Part shown: in pieces, positions 53,745-61,939 of the stretch
Layout: every line of letters starts with the position of its first letter
Numbering within the stretch: the stretch's first letter is position 1
Assembly (NCBI RefSeq): GCF_024979315.1
Contig: NZ_JANLCK010000012.1
Location: 1-64,000 of the forward strand
Source of the DNA: Herbiconiux oxytropis
GTDB taxonomy: Bacteria; Actinomycetota; Actinomycetes; Actinomycetales; Microbacteriaceae
Reading direction: 5' to 3'
DNA: 64,000 nt
Notes under the pieces: generated by a model
Told to the model about the DNA's origin: nothing
Database searches by the model: none
Seen by the model: only the letters and a program-made list of their open reading frames with translations
Position numbers and translations under genes: made by a program

Positions 53745-55085
53745 ATGCTCATCATCCACGACGCGGCCCGGATCGTGATCGACGCCGAGACCGAGCTAGG
53801 CCCCGGCGACTTCGCAGTCGGCAGCACCGTGCCGCGCGAGCAGCCGGGCTCCCAGCCCGACCCCGAGCCCCCGGCACCCACCCCCGACCACCTCGACGCC
53901 TCCGGCTGCATCATCACCCCCGGCCTCGTCAATGCCCACCACCACCTGCTGCAGACCGCCTTCCGCACACTGCCCGGCACCCGCGGTGTGCCCATGCACG
54001 TCTGGCTCCCCACCATGGCCGCCGCCTACTCCGCGGTGGGTATCGACCCCGAGCTCGCCCACGCCGCCGCCCGAGCGGGCATCGCCGAGGGACTGCTCGG
54101 TGGCGTCACCACCGTGGCCGACCACCACCTCACCTGGCCGAACGGCGCCGGCGAGGCTCGCGCCTCCGTCGCCCTCGCCGAGGCCACCGCGCGGGCCGCT
54201 CGCGAGCTCGGCGGCCGCCTCGCGTTCGTGCGCGGCACCGCGCGCGACGATCCCGAGGAGGCCGCCCTCTCGGCCGAGGCCCTCGCCGACGCCCTGGTGC
54301 CCGGCGCCACCAACGGCGTGACGGCCGACGGGATGCTGCAGCTCGCCGTCGGTCCGGCCGGTGTGCACAGCGACAGTGCCGACACCTTCCGCCTGCTCGG
54401 CGAGGTGGCCGCCCGGCGCGGGCTCCGCCGCCGCACGCAGGCCAACGAGCAGGTCGACGTGGCGATCGCGCTCGAGAAGCACGGCCGGCGCCCGATCGAC
54501 CTCCTCGACGAGTGGGGCTGGCTCGCCGACGACGTGACCCTCGCCCACCTCTGCGCCGTCACCCCCGACGAGATCGCCCTCCTCGCCGCCCGCGGCGTCA
54601 CCGCCACCCACGCCCCGGGCTGCGACCTCCCGATGGGCTGGGGCATCGCCCCCGTGGCCGCCCTCCGCGAAGCCGGCATCGTGGTGGGCCTCGGCACGAG
54701 CGGGGGCGGCAGCAACGATGCCGGCCACCTGCTGGCGGATGCCCGCCTGGCCCTGCAGGTCGCGCCGCTCGTGGGGCCGCCGATCCCGGCCCGTGACATG
54801 CTGGGCATGGCGATGGAGGGCTCGGCCACAGGGCTCGGGCGACCCGAGCTCGGTCACCTCAGGCCGGGAGCCGCAGCCGACCTCTGCGTCTGGGACGTCT
54901 CGGGCGTCGCCGATGCCGGTGTCGCCGATCCGGTCGCGGGCCTCCTCTGGGCCTCGCCCGGCCGCCGCCCGCGGCACGTCGTGGTGGCGGGCCGCGTGGT
55001 GGTCCGCCACTACGAGCTCGTCTCCCACGACCAGCGCGACCTCGCCGCCGACCTCACGACCCTCCTCGCCGCCCGCCGCACCTGA
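53745..55085 (+). CDS. amidohydrolase (deaminase-like) with altered metal ligands
   Basis: A 446-residue paralogue of the deaminase at 51031-52407. The fold markers persist: ITPGLVNAHHHLLQTAFRTL, a GVTTVADHHLTWP, VTLAHLCAVTPDE and ATHAPGCDL. However, at the position of the paralogue's HTH the sequence reads RTQANEQ, with no histidine, and the catalytic GVDGSASNE has become GTSGGGSND, so the metal-binding aspartate is a serine. Such changes would prevent the normal mechanism or signal a different one. It starts at ATG 53745, divergent from xdhC. Its true role is uncertain. Confidence 0.8.
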   Translation: MLIIHDAARIVIDAETELGPGDFAVGSTVPREQPGSQPDPEPPAPTPDHLDASGCIITPGLVNAHHHLLQTAFRTLPGTRGVPMHVWLPTMAAAYSAVGIDPELAHAAARAGIAEGLLGGVTTVADHHLTWPNGAGEARASVALAEATARAARELGGRLAFVRGTARDDPEEAALSAEALADALVPGATNGVTADGMLQLAVGPAGVHSDSADTFRLLGEVAARRGLRRRTQANEQVDVAIALEKHGRRPIDLLDEWGWLADDVTLAHLCAVTPDEIALLAARGVTATHAPGCDLPMGWGIAPVAALREAGIVVGLGTSGGGSNDAGHLLADARLALQVAPLVGPPIPARDMLGMAMEGSATGLGRPELGHLRPGAAADLCVWDVSGVADAGVADPVAGLLWASPGRRPRHVVVAGRVVVRHYELVSHDQRDLAADLTTLLAARRT

Positions 55086-55093
55086 CCTGCCCT

Positions 55094-55157
55094 CTGCCGA
55101 ACCGTCACTTCTCACGCCGAAACGGCCGGGGATGTGTGGAGAGTGACGTCTCGGCAG
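55094..55157. repeat. imperfect inverted repeat between convergent genes
   Basis: CTGCCGAACCGTCACTTCTC (55094-55113) and GAGAGTGACGTCTCGGCAG (55139-55157) are inverted copies with two mismatches and one extra base, around a 25-base loop. It lies between the stop codons of the 53745 gene and the 55171 gene, a position like the element at 3977-4043. It may act as a bidirectional terminator or be a palindromic repeat. Confidence 0.55.
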
Positions 55158-55170
55158 ACTTCGGGAGGGG

Positions 55171-56190
55171 TCAGAGTTCCAGGACGAGGCGGGGGCAGGC
55201 CGCCCGCGAGACGCAGATCATCATGACCTCGTTGGCCTCCTGCTCGTCCGGGGTCAGCACCGAGTCTCGGTGGTCGACCTCACCCGAGACCACGGGCGTC
55301 TCACACGTGCCGCACGTGCCCTCTCGGCACGACGAGAGCACGAGCACACCCGCCTCCTCCACGACGTCGAGGATGCTGCGATCCGGCGGCACCGTCACCG
55401 TGGTGCCCGTGAGCTCGAGCTCCACCTCGAACGACTCGTGCCGCACCGGCTCGGCCACCGAACGCGCCTCGAAGCGCTCGAGGTGCAGTGCACCCGCGGG
55501 CCATGGCGTGCCCCGGACTCCCGCACCGGATGCCACGCTCTCGAGCTCGGCGAGCATCCGTGCAGGCCCGCAGCCGTAGACGTGCGTGCCCGGCGCGACC
55601 TCGAGCGTCGCCAGGTCGAGCCGCCGCCCGGGCTCAGCCGTGTGCACCGACACCCGCGATCCGAAATCGGTCACGAGCTCGTCGACGAACGGCATGCGCT
55701 CGAGCGAGCGCCCCGCGTAGGCCAGCCGCCACGACGCACCGGATGCCTCCACCGCCCGCACCATCGGCAGGAGCGGCGTGATGCCGATGCCACCGGCCAC
55801 GAACAGGTACGACGCACCGGCCACGGGCGGCACGAGCGGGAAGTGATTGCGGGGGCCGCGGATGCGCAGCTCACTGCCGACGGCCACGTGGGCGTGCACG
55901 TGCTCCGAGCCGCCGCGCCCATCGGGGTCCCGCAGCACCGCCACGAGGTAGTGCGACAGATCGTCCGGGTCGCCGCAGAGCGAGTACTGCCGCTCGACTC
56001 CCGGCTGCACGAGCACGTCGAGGTGCGCACCCGGCTCCCAGGCCGGCAGGGTCGAGCCGTCGGCGGCCCGCAGCTCGAGCAGCATCACGTCGGCGGCGAC
56101 CAGGCGCGCGTCGTGCACCACGACGTCGATCTCGAGGAGCGCACCAGCACGCGCACCAGCACCGGCAGCAGCACCGGCGACGCCGCTCAC
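55171..56190 (-). CDS. VanB/PDR-family ferredoxin-type oxidoreductase
   Basis: A 339-residue reductase for oxygenases. The flavin-binding motif RQYSLCGD, the NAD-binding motif FVAGGIGITPLLPM, and a C-terminal plant-type [2Fe-2S] site CREGTCGTC plus a fourth cysteine in MMICVSRA make up the VanB architecture. The start is the GTG at 56188-56190, overlapping the XRE gene's stop by four bases; the frame extends upstream without homology. Such reductases usually serve a Rieske oxygenase, but no oxygenase gene is in the window; it may lie beyond the right edge or be encoded elsewhere. It is the second gene of the XRE operon. Confidence 0.9.
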   Translation of the reverse strand: MSGVAGAAAGAGARAGALLEIDVVVHDARLVAADVMLLELRAADGSTLPAWEPGAHLDVLVQPGVERQYSLCGDPDDLSHYLVAVLRDPDGRGGSEHVHAHVAVGSELRIRGPRNHFPLVPPVAGASYLFVAGGIGITPLLPMVRAVEASGASWRLAYAGRSLERMPFVDELVTDFGSRVSVHTAEPGRRLDLATLEVAPGTHVYGCGPARMLAELESVASGAGVRGTPWPAGALHLERFEARSVAEPVRHESFEVELELTGTTVTVPPDRSILDVVEEAGVLVLSSCREGTCGTCETPVVSGEVDHRDSVLTPDEQEANEVMMICVSRAACPRLVLEL

Positions 56191-56744
56191 GAGCCCGCCC
56201 TCCGCTGCTTGACGATGAACAGCCGGTACTCCTCGCCGTCGGCCGACCACCACCGGTGCAGGGTGCCGCCGGCGTAGTGGATCGAATCCCCCGTCACGAG
56301 TTCGAACTCCCCCTCGTCGGCGAGGTCGACGAGCACGCGCCCGCCGACGACGTGCAGGAACTCGTCCTCTTCGTGGGTGTAGAACTCCCCCGGCAGCCGG
56401 TTCGACCCCCGGAACTCCATGGGCACGAACGGCGCCTCGCCGTGCACGAGGATGCGCGCCTCACCGCCGCCGAACGGCCCCTGCGGCCCTTCGGCCCGCC
56501 GCACCACCGAGACCCTCCCGGCACCGGCGTCGGGCACCGGGATGTCGGCCGACGCGGCGATGAGCTCGATCTGGCTCGACCCGAGTGCTCGCGCGATGCG
56601 CTCGAGCGAGGTCATGCTGGGCCTCGCCTGCCCGCGTTCGAGCTGGCTGAGGAACGGATGCGAGAGGTCGGCGAGCCGTGCCAGTTCCACGAGCGTGAGC
56701 CCGCGGGCACGCCGGAACGAGCGGATGCGCGCACCGAGGCGCAC
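56187..56744 (-). CDS. XRE-family regulator with C-terminal cupin domain
   Basis: A 185-residue protein. The N-terminal HTH has RIRSFRRARGLTLVELARLA, SHPFLSQLERGQARPSMTSL and ERIARALG. The C-terminal cupin includes PLGEFYTH-like PGEFYTHEEDEFLHVVGGRV and GDSIHYAGGTLHRWWSADGEE. XRE-cupin proteins regulate catabolic genes in response to small molecules bound in the cupin. It is divergent from the deaminase-ABC operon and translationally coupled to the reductase. A palindrome in the shared region is the likely operator. Confidence 0.9.
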   Translation of the reverse strand: MRLGARIRSFRRARGLTLVELARLADLSHPFLSQLERGQARPSMTSLERIARALGSSQIELIAASADIPVPDAGAGRVSVVRRAEGPQGPFGGGEARILVHGEAPFVPMEFRGSNRLPGEFYTHEEDEFLHVVGGRVLVDLADEGEFELVTGDSIHYAGGTLHRWWSADGEEYRLFIVKQRRAGS

Positions 56745-56874
56745 GGTCTGCTCGTCGAGGGCGAGGCTTCCGGATGAGATGGCGGACCCCTTTCGGTAGC
56801 GGTCACACAGACAGTAACCACGAATGGAGTCGTGTGCGAAATCGCCCTCAGGCGCAATTTACATTCGGAAATCT

Positions 56875-56887
56875 TTGCGTTACGCAA
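56875..56887. promoter_or_regulatory. candidate operator between the XRE gene and the catabolic operon
   Basis: TTGCGT and ACGCAA form a perfect 6-bp dyad with a one-base centre in the divergent spacer, 72 bases before the amidohydrolase start. This is the position expected for the XRE-cupin regulator. Assignment is inference. Confidence 0.4.
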
Positions 56888-56958
56888 CGGAAACGCGCCG
56901 TCCGTAGCGTGGCCCATGTTGAAGCCATCAACATCCGACCGAGCAGGAGATCGACTCG

Positions 56959-58230
56959 ATGACCATGCTCCCCCGCCCGCTGACGCGGCTCACGGATGCG
57001 ACGCTCGCCGACGGCCGCCGGGTCGACGTCGAGATCACGGGCGACACCGTGACCGGCGTGCATCCGGCCGGCACCCTGCGGGAGAACGCATCGGCGACCG
57101 ACCCGGCCGGCCACCTCGACCTCGACGGCTTCCTCCTCGTCACGGCCCCCGCCGAACCCCACGCGCACCTCGACAAGGCGCTCTCCTGGGACCTGATCGA
57201 GCCGCCGATGGGCGACCTCGGCCTCGCGATCGACTCCTGGAAGCGCTACTCGGCCGAGATGACCACCGAGGGCATCGCCGACCGCGCCCGCCGCCAGGCG
57301 CTCGCGATGCTACAGAACGGCACCACCGCCATCCGTTGCCACGTCGACCTGCTGCAGGGCGACGACCCGATGCGCGGTGTGCGGGCCCTGGCCCGGGTGC
57401 GCGAGGAGCTCCGCGACCTCGTCGACATCGAGCTCGTGGCCCTCGCCGGCCCCACGGTGCCCGACCAGCACGTTCTCGACGCCCTCGACCTCGGTGTCGA
57501 CCTCGTGGGCGGTGCGCCGCACCTGGCCGACGACCCCGACACCGACCTCAGGCGCCTGCTGGCCCTCGCCGACCTCCGCGCGGTGGGCGTCGACATCCAC
57601 ACCGACGAGAGCCTCGACGGCGCCGTCACCCTGCTCGCCCTGGCCGAGGTCGTGCGCGACTGGCCCGAGGGCCGGCCCGCCACGGCCGGACACTGCGTGC
57701 GCCTGGGCACCCTCGACCCCGAGAGCCGCGACGCCGTCATCCGTGAGGTGGTGCGGAGCGACGTCGGCATCGTGACGTTGCCCATCACGAACCTCTACCT
57801 GCAGGGCTGGGGTCACGCCGTGGCGACTCCCCGCGGCCTCACGGCCGTGCGCGAGCTCCTGGATGCCGGGGTGCGGCTCGGAGCGGGGGCCGACAACGTG
57901 CGCGACCCGTTCAACCCCGTCGGCCGGAGCGACGCCCTCGAGACCGCCTCCCTGCTCGTGACCGCCGGGCACCTCACGCTCGACGAGGCCTACGCCGCTG
58001 TGAGCGCGGGAGCCCGCTCGGTCATGCGCCTGCCGGAGGCCGGTGTCGCGGTCGGCGCCAGGGCAGAGCTGCTCGCCGTGCGCGGCGGCAGCCTCTCCGA
58101 GGTCGTCGCCGAGGCCTCCGCCGACCGCTTCGTCGTGCACGCCGGGCGCCTGGTCGCCCAGAGCTCCGTCACCCGGCAGATCGCCGCCCCCGCCGTGTCG
58201 CCCGTCGACGCCCTGACCGAAACGAGGTGA
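56959..58230 (+). CDS. cytosine-deaminase-like amidohydrolase
   Basis: A 423-residue metal-dependent hydrolase of the cytosine deaminase/isoguanine deaminase type. The metal and catalytic motifs are intact: APAEPHAHLDKALSW, AIRCHVDLL, GVDIHTDES, AGHCVRLG and GADNVRDPFNPVGR. A strong AGGAGATCGACTCG lies before the ATG. It is the first gene of the rightward operon with the ABC importer, SDR and flavin oxidase. It probably deaminates or opens an N-heterocyclic substrate brought in by the transporter; the specific compound is unknown. Confidence 0.88.
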   Translation: MTMLPRPLTRLTDATLADGRRVDVEITGDTVTGVHPAGTLRENASATDPAGHLDLDGFLLVTAPAEPHAHLDKALSWDLIEPPMGDLGLAIDSWKRYSAEMTTEGIADRARRQALAMLQNGTTAIRCHVDLLQGDDPMRGVRALARVREELRDLVDIELVALAGPTVPDQHVLDALDLGVDLVGGAPHLADDPDTDLRRLLALADLRAVGVDIHTDESLDGAVTLLALAEVVRDWPEGRPATAGHCVRLGTLDPESRDAVIREVVRSDVGIVTLPITNLYLQGWGHAVATPRGLTAVRELLDAGVRLGAGADNVRDPFNPVGRSDALETASLLVTAGHLTLDEAYAAVSAGARSVMRLPEAGVAVGARAELLAVRGGSLSEVVAEASADRFVVHAGRLVAQSSVTRQIAAPAVSPVDALTETR

Positions 58231-58238
58231 GAAGCTCC

Positions 58239-59012
58239 ATGACCATCGCAGCTCCCCCCGTCGCCCCCGCGACGAAGACCGACCAGCTCCTCAACTTCCA
58301 GGACGTCGCGATGACGTTCCCCAACGGCACCACCGCGCTCTCGGGCGTCGACCTCACGGTCGACCGCGGCGAGTTCGTGACCGTCGTCGGCCCCTCGGGC
58401 TGCGGCAAGTCGACCCTGCTCCGGATCGCCTCCGGACTCACCCCCGCCACCGAGGGCCTCACCGAGGTCGACACCACGCGCATCGGCTACGTGTTCCAGG
58501 ATGCGACGCTGCTGCCGTGGCGCGACGTGCAGTCGAACGTGGAGCTGCTCGCCGAGCTCAACGGCGTGCCCAAGGCCAAGCGCCGGGTCACCGCCAAGGA
58601 GGCGATCGACCTCGTGGGACTCACAGGCTTCGAGAAGCACCTGCCGAAGACGCTGTCGGGCGGCATGCGCATGCGCACGAGCCTCGCCCGGAGCCTCACC
58701 CTCGACCCCGAGCTGTTCCTCTTCGACGAGCCGTTCGGCGCGCTCGACGAGATCACCCGCGAGCGCCTCAACGACGAGCTCATCAAGCTCTTCACCGAGC
58801 AGCAGTTCGCCGGGCTGTTCATCACCCACTCGGTGTCGGAGGCGGTCTACCTCTCCACCAAGGTCGTGGTCATGTCGGGGCGACCCGGCAAGATCGTCGA
58901 CACCTTCCCGGTGGACTTCCCGTTCCCGCGGGATCCCGAGATCCGCTTCACCGCCGAGTTCGCCGAGCTCTGCGGCAAGGTCTCCCACGCACTCCGAGAG
59001 GGACACCACTGA
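58239..59012 (+). CDS. ABC transporter ATP-binding protein (nitrate/sulfonate/taurine-type)
   Basis: A 257-residue ATPase with Walker A GPSGCGKSTLL, signature LSGGMRMRTSLARSL and Walker B LFLFDEPFGALDE. The type (SsuB/TauB/ThiZ-like) fits the adjacent permease and lipoprotein. The ATG is preceded by GAGGTGAGAAG; an in-frame start four codons upstream is less likely. It ends at a TGATG overlap with the permease. Confidence 0.93.
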   Translation: MTIAAPPVAPATKTDQLLNFQDVAMTFPNGTTALSGVDLTVDRGEFVTVVGPSGCGKSTLLRIASGLTPATEGLTEVDTTRIGYVFQDATLLPWRDVQSNVELLAELNGVPKAKRRVTAKEAIDLVGLTGFEKHLPKTLSGGMRMRTSLARSLTLDPELFLFDEPFGALDEITRERLNDELIKLFTEQQFAGLFITHSVSEAVYLSTKVVVMSGRPGKIVDTFPVDFPFPRDPEIRFTAEFAELCGKVSHALREGHH

Positions 59013-59863
59013 TGACCGTCGCAACTCCTGCCGCGCCGAAGAACCGCACCATCATGCGGCCCGGCACCGTGAAGACGAGCCGAAGGAAGTCGGCCACCTG
59101 GGTGCCGCCCCTCCTCGTGGCCCTCGGCATCATCGCCGTCTGGTACCTCGTCTCCTACGTCTTCCTCGACGAGCAGCGGCGCTTCCTCCTCCCGCCCCCG
59201 CACGAGATCTTCACCGACGCGTTCTTCCAGCCCGACGTGATCAGCGACATCATGGTGGCGCTCGGCCGCACCGCCGTGGTCGCCCTCGTGGGGCTCGCCA
59301 TCGCGATCGTGCTCGGCGTGGCGTGGGCGGTCGCGATGAGCCAGGCGCGCTGGATCGAGCGCTCGACCTTCCCCTACGCCGTCATCCTGCAGTGCATCCC
59401 GATCCTCGCCCTCGTGCCGCTGATCGGCTTCTGGTTCGGCTTCGACTACCCGGCCCGCATCATCGTGTGCATCATGATCGCGCTGTTCCCGATGGTCTCG
59501 AACACCCTCTTCGGCCTGCAGTCGGTCGACAAGGGCCAGCGCGAGCTCTTCCAGCTGCAGAAGGCCGGCCGCTGGACCGTGCTCACGAAGCTCGAATTCC
59601 CCGCCGCCCTCCCGGCGATCTTCGCCGGCATGCGCATCTCGGCGGGCCTCGCCGTGGTGGGCGCCATCGTGGGCGACTACTTCTTCCGCCGCGGTGAGCC
59701 GGGTCTCGGCTCCCTCATCTCGAACTACCAGTCCCGCGTGCAGTCCGCCGAGCTGTTCGCGGCCATCATCACCGCCAGCCTCTTCGGCGTCGTGATCTTC
59801 GCGTTCTTCGGCTGGCTCGGCAAGCGCGTCGTCGGCAAGTGGTACGACTTCTCCGCCAGCTGA
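59012..59863 (+). CDS. ABC transporter permease (nitrate/sulfonate/taurine-type)
   Basis: A 283-residue membrane protein with about six helices (VPPLLVALGIIAVWYLVSYV is the first) and the EAA-like loop KAGRWTVLTKLEFPAALPAIF. It is a typical SsuC/TauC-family permease. Its ATG overlaps the ATPase stop codon by one base, showing coupled translation. Together with the flanking genes it forms a complete importer. Confidence 0.93.
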   Translation: MTVATPAAPKNRTIMRPGTVKTSRRKSATWVPPLLVALGIIAVWYLVSYVFLDEQRRFLLPPPHEIFTDAFFQPDVISDIMVALGRTAVVALVGLAIAIVLGVAWAVAMSQARWIERSTFPYAVILQCIPILALVPLIGFWFGFDYPARIIVCIMIALFPMVSNTLFGLQSVDKGQRELFQLQKAGRWTVLTKLEFPAALPAIFAGMRISAGLAVVGAIVGDYFFRRGEPGLGSLISNYQSRVQSAELFAAIITASLFGVVIFAFFGWLGKRVVGKWYDFSAS

Positions 59864-59966
59864 GAACCGACCCGACACCGCCCGGCCCGGCCGCCATTCG
59901 TCCAGCCCCCATCCGTCCCACCGCACCACAGCCCTGCACCACCTGATCCACCTAGAAGGAGAAGAC

Positions 59967-61142
59967 ATGCGCAGCACCCGAACCCGGCTCGTCCTCGCGG
60001 CGGGCCTCGTCGCCACCACAGCGGTCGCCCTGAGCGCCTGCAGCACCGGCTCCGGAGCCTCCGAGTCGACCGCCTCGGCCGATCTCGAGATCGGCTCCGT
60101 CGATCTCGCGGCTGCCGGTTGTCCCGCCTCGGTCGTCATCCAGACCGACTGGAACCCCGAGGCCGAGCACGGCCACCTCTACCAGATGCTCGGCGACGAC
60201 TACGAGATCGACGCCGACAACAAGCTCGTCTCCGGCCCGCTCATGTCCTCCGGCGAGTACACGGGCGTCGACGTCGAGATCCGCTCCGGCGGCCCCGCCA
60301 TCGGCTTCCAGACGGTCTCGAGCCAGATGTACACCGACCCCGACATCATGCTCGGCTACGTCTCCACCGACGAGTCGGTGCAGCTCTCGGCCGACATGCC
60401 CACCACCTCGGTCTTCGCGCCTCTCGACATCAGTCCGCTGATGATCATGTGGGACCCGGAGACCTACCCCGAGGCCGAGACGGTCGAGGACATCGTGGCC
60501 GACGGCGCGGTCATCCGCTACTTCGGCGGATCGGCCTACATGGAGTACCTGATGTCGGCCGGCGTCGTGCCCACGGCTCAGGCAGACGGCTCCTACGACG
60601 GCACCCCGGCGACCTTCGTGGCCTCGGGCGGCAAGGACGCCCAGCAGGGCTTCGCCTCGGCCGAGCCCTACATCTACGAGAACGAGGTCTCGGCGTGGGA
60701 GAAGCCGATCGCCTACCAGCTCATCAACGACACCGGCTACCCCTTCTACATGTCGTCGATGGCCGTGCGCACCGACGACCTCGAGGCGAACAGCGAGTGC
60801 CTCGCGGCCCTCGTGCCCGTGCTGCAGCAGGCCGAGGTCGACTACTTCGCCGACCCGGCCACGACCAACTCGCTGATCCTCGACCTGGTCGAGCAGTTCG
60901 ACACCGGCTGGGTCTACTCGCAGGGTGTCGCCGACTACTCGGTGAAGACCATGATCGACGAGGGCATCGTGGGCAACGGCCCCAACGACACCATCGGCGA
61001 CTTCGAGGACGCCCGCGTCTCGGAGCTGTTCGACAAGATCGTGCCCGTCTTCGAGGGCCTCGGCACCGCTCCGGCGGAGGGCCTGACCGCCGAGGACATC
61101 TACACCAACGAGTTCATCGACACCTCGATCGGCCTCAAGTAG
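59967..61142 (+). CDS. ABC transporter substrate-binding lipoprotein
   Basis: A 391-residue lipoprotein with the lipobox LSAC at residues 22-25 (ALSACSTGSG). The mature part, SVVIQTDWNPEAEHGHLYQM onward, has the periplasmic binding fold of the NMT1/THI5-like type; DTDWxPxxEHxxxY-like segments recall pyrimidine- and N-heterocycle-binding members. AAGGAGAAG lies before the ATG. It is the ligand-capturing component of the importer. The specific ligand cannot be read from sequence. Confidence 0.88.
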   Translation: MRSTRTRLVLAAGLVATTAVALSACSTGSGASESTASADLEIGSVDLAAAGCPASVVIQTDWNPEAEHGHLYQMLGDDYEIDADNKLVSGPLMSSGEYTGVDVEIRSGGPAIGFQTVSSQMYTDPDIMLGYVSTDESVQLSADMPTTSVFAPLDISPLMIMWDPETYPEAETVEDIVADGAVIRYFGGSAYMEYLMSAGVVPTAQADGSYDGTPATFVASGGKDAQQGFASAEPYIYENEVSAWEKPIAYQLINDTGYPFYMSSMAVRTDDLEANSECLAALVPVLQQAEVDYFADPATTNSLILDLVEQFDTGWVYSQGVADYSVKTMIDEGIVGNGPNDTIGDFEDARVSELFDKIVPVFEGLGTAPAEGLTAEDIYTNEFIDTSIGLK

Positions 61143-61144
61143 CC

Positions 61145-61918
61145 ATGACGCTCCCCACCGTGACGGAGTCCCGGCTGCAGGGGCCACGGCTCCTCGGCAA
61201 GAAGATCGTCGTCGCCGGTGGGGCGCGTGGCATCGGAGCCGAGATCGCCCGGCGGTGCGCGGTCGAGGGCGCTGAGATCAGCGTCCTCGACCGCCTCGCC
61301 GAGGAGGGCTCGGCGTTCGCCGCCGGGATCGGCTGCCACTTCGTGCCCGTCGACCTCACCGACGAAGCGAGCACCAGGGATGCCCTCGGCGAGGCCATCG
61401 CCGCGCTCGACGGCATCGACGTGCTCGTCAACAACGCGGGCATCCTGCGCTTCTCACCGCTTCTCGAGATCAGCCTCGAGGAGTGGAACACCATGTTCGC
61501 CATCAACACCACGGCGATGCTCCTCACCACCCAGATCGCGGCCCGCTCGATGATCGAGGCCGGCACCGGCGGCAAGATCGTGAACCTCGCGAGCATGGCC
61601 GGCAAGACCGGCGGCGCGGGCCAGGGCCACTACGCCGCGTCGAAGGCGGCCGTGATCGCCCTCACCAGGGTGACCGCCCTCGAGCTCGGCGCATCCGGGA
61701 TCACCGCCAACTGCATCTGCCCCGGCTACGTGCTCACCGACATGGGCGCGGCAACCCGCACCGAGGCCGACGTGGCCGAGTGGTCGAGCTACTCACCGCT
61801 CGGCCGGCTCGCCGAACCCTCCGACGTGGCCGGCGTCGCCGCGTTCCTCGCCTCCGCCGACTCCGATTACATGACCGGCCAAGCCGTCAATGTGACCGGC
61901 GGCATGATCATGCACTGA
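61145..61918 (+). CDS. SDR-family oxidoreductase
   Basis: A 257-residue short-chain dehydrogenase: NAD-binding VVAGGARGIGAEIAR, DVLVNNAG, the catalytic LASMAGKTGGAGQGHYAASKAAV (serine, tyrosine and lysine in position), and ICPGYVLTDMG with the C-terminal YMTGQAVNVTGGMIMH. It oxidises an alcohol or reduces a ketone in the pathway. The ATG lies two bases after the stop codon of the lipoprotein gene, so it belongs to the same operon. Confidence 0.93.
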   Translation: MTLPTVTESRLQGPRLLGKKIVVAGGARGIGAEIARRCAVEGAEISVLDRLAEEGSAFAAGIGCHFVPVDLTDEASTRDALGEAIAALDGIDVLVNNAGILRFSPLLEISLEEWNTMFAINTTAMLLTTQIAARSMIEAGTGGKIVNLASMAGKTGGAGQGHYAASKAAVIALTRVTALELGASGITANCICPGYVLTDMGAATRTEADVAEWSSYSPLGRLAEPSDVAGVAAFLASADSDYMTGQAVNVTGGMIMH

Positions 61919-61939
61919 ACCAGAACCGAAGGATCCACC

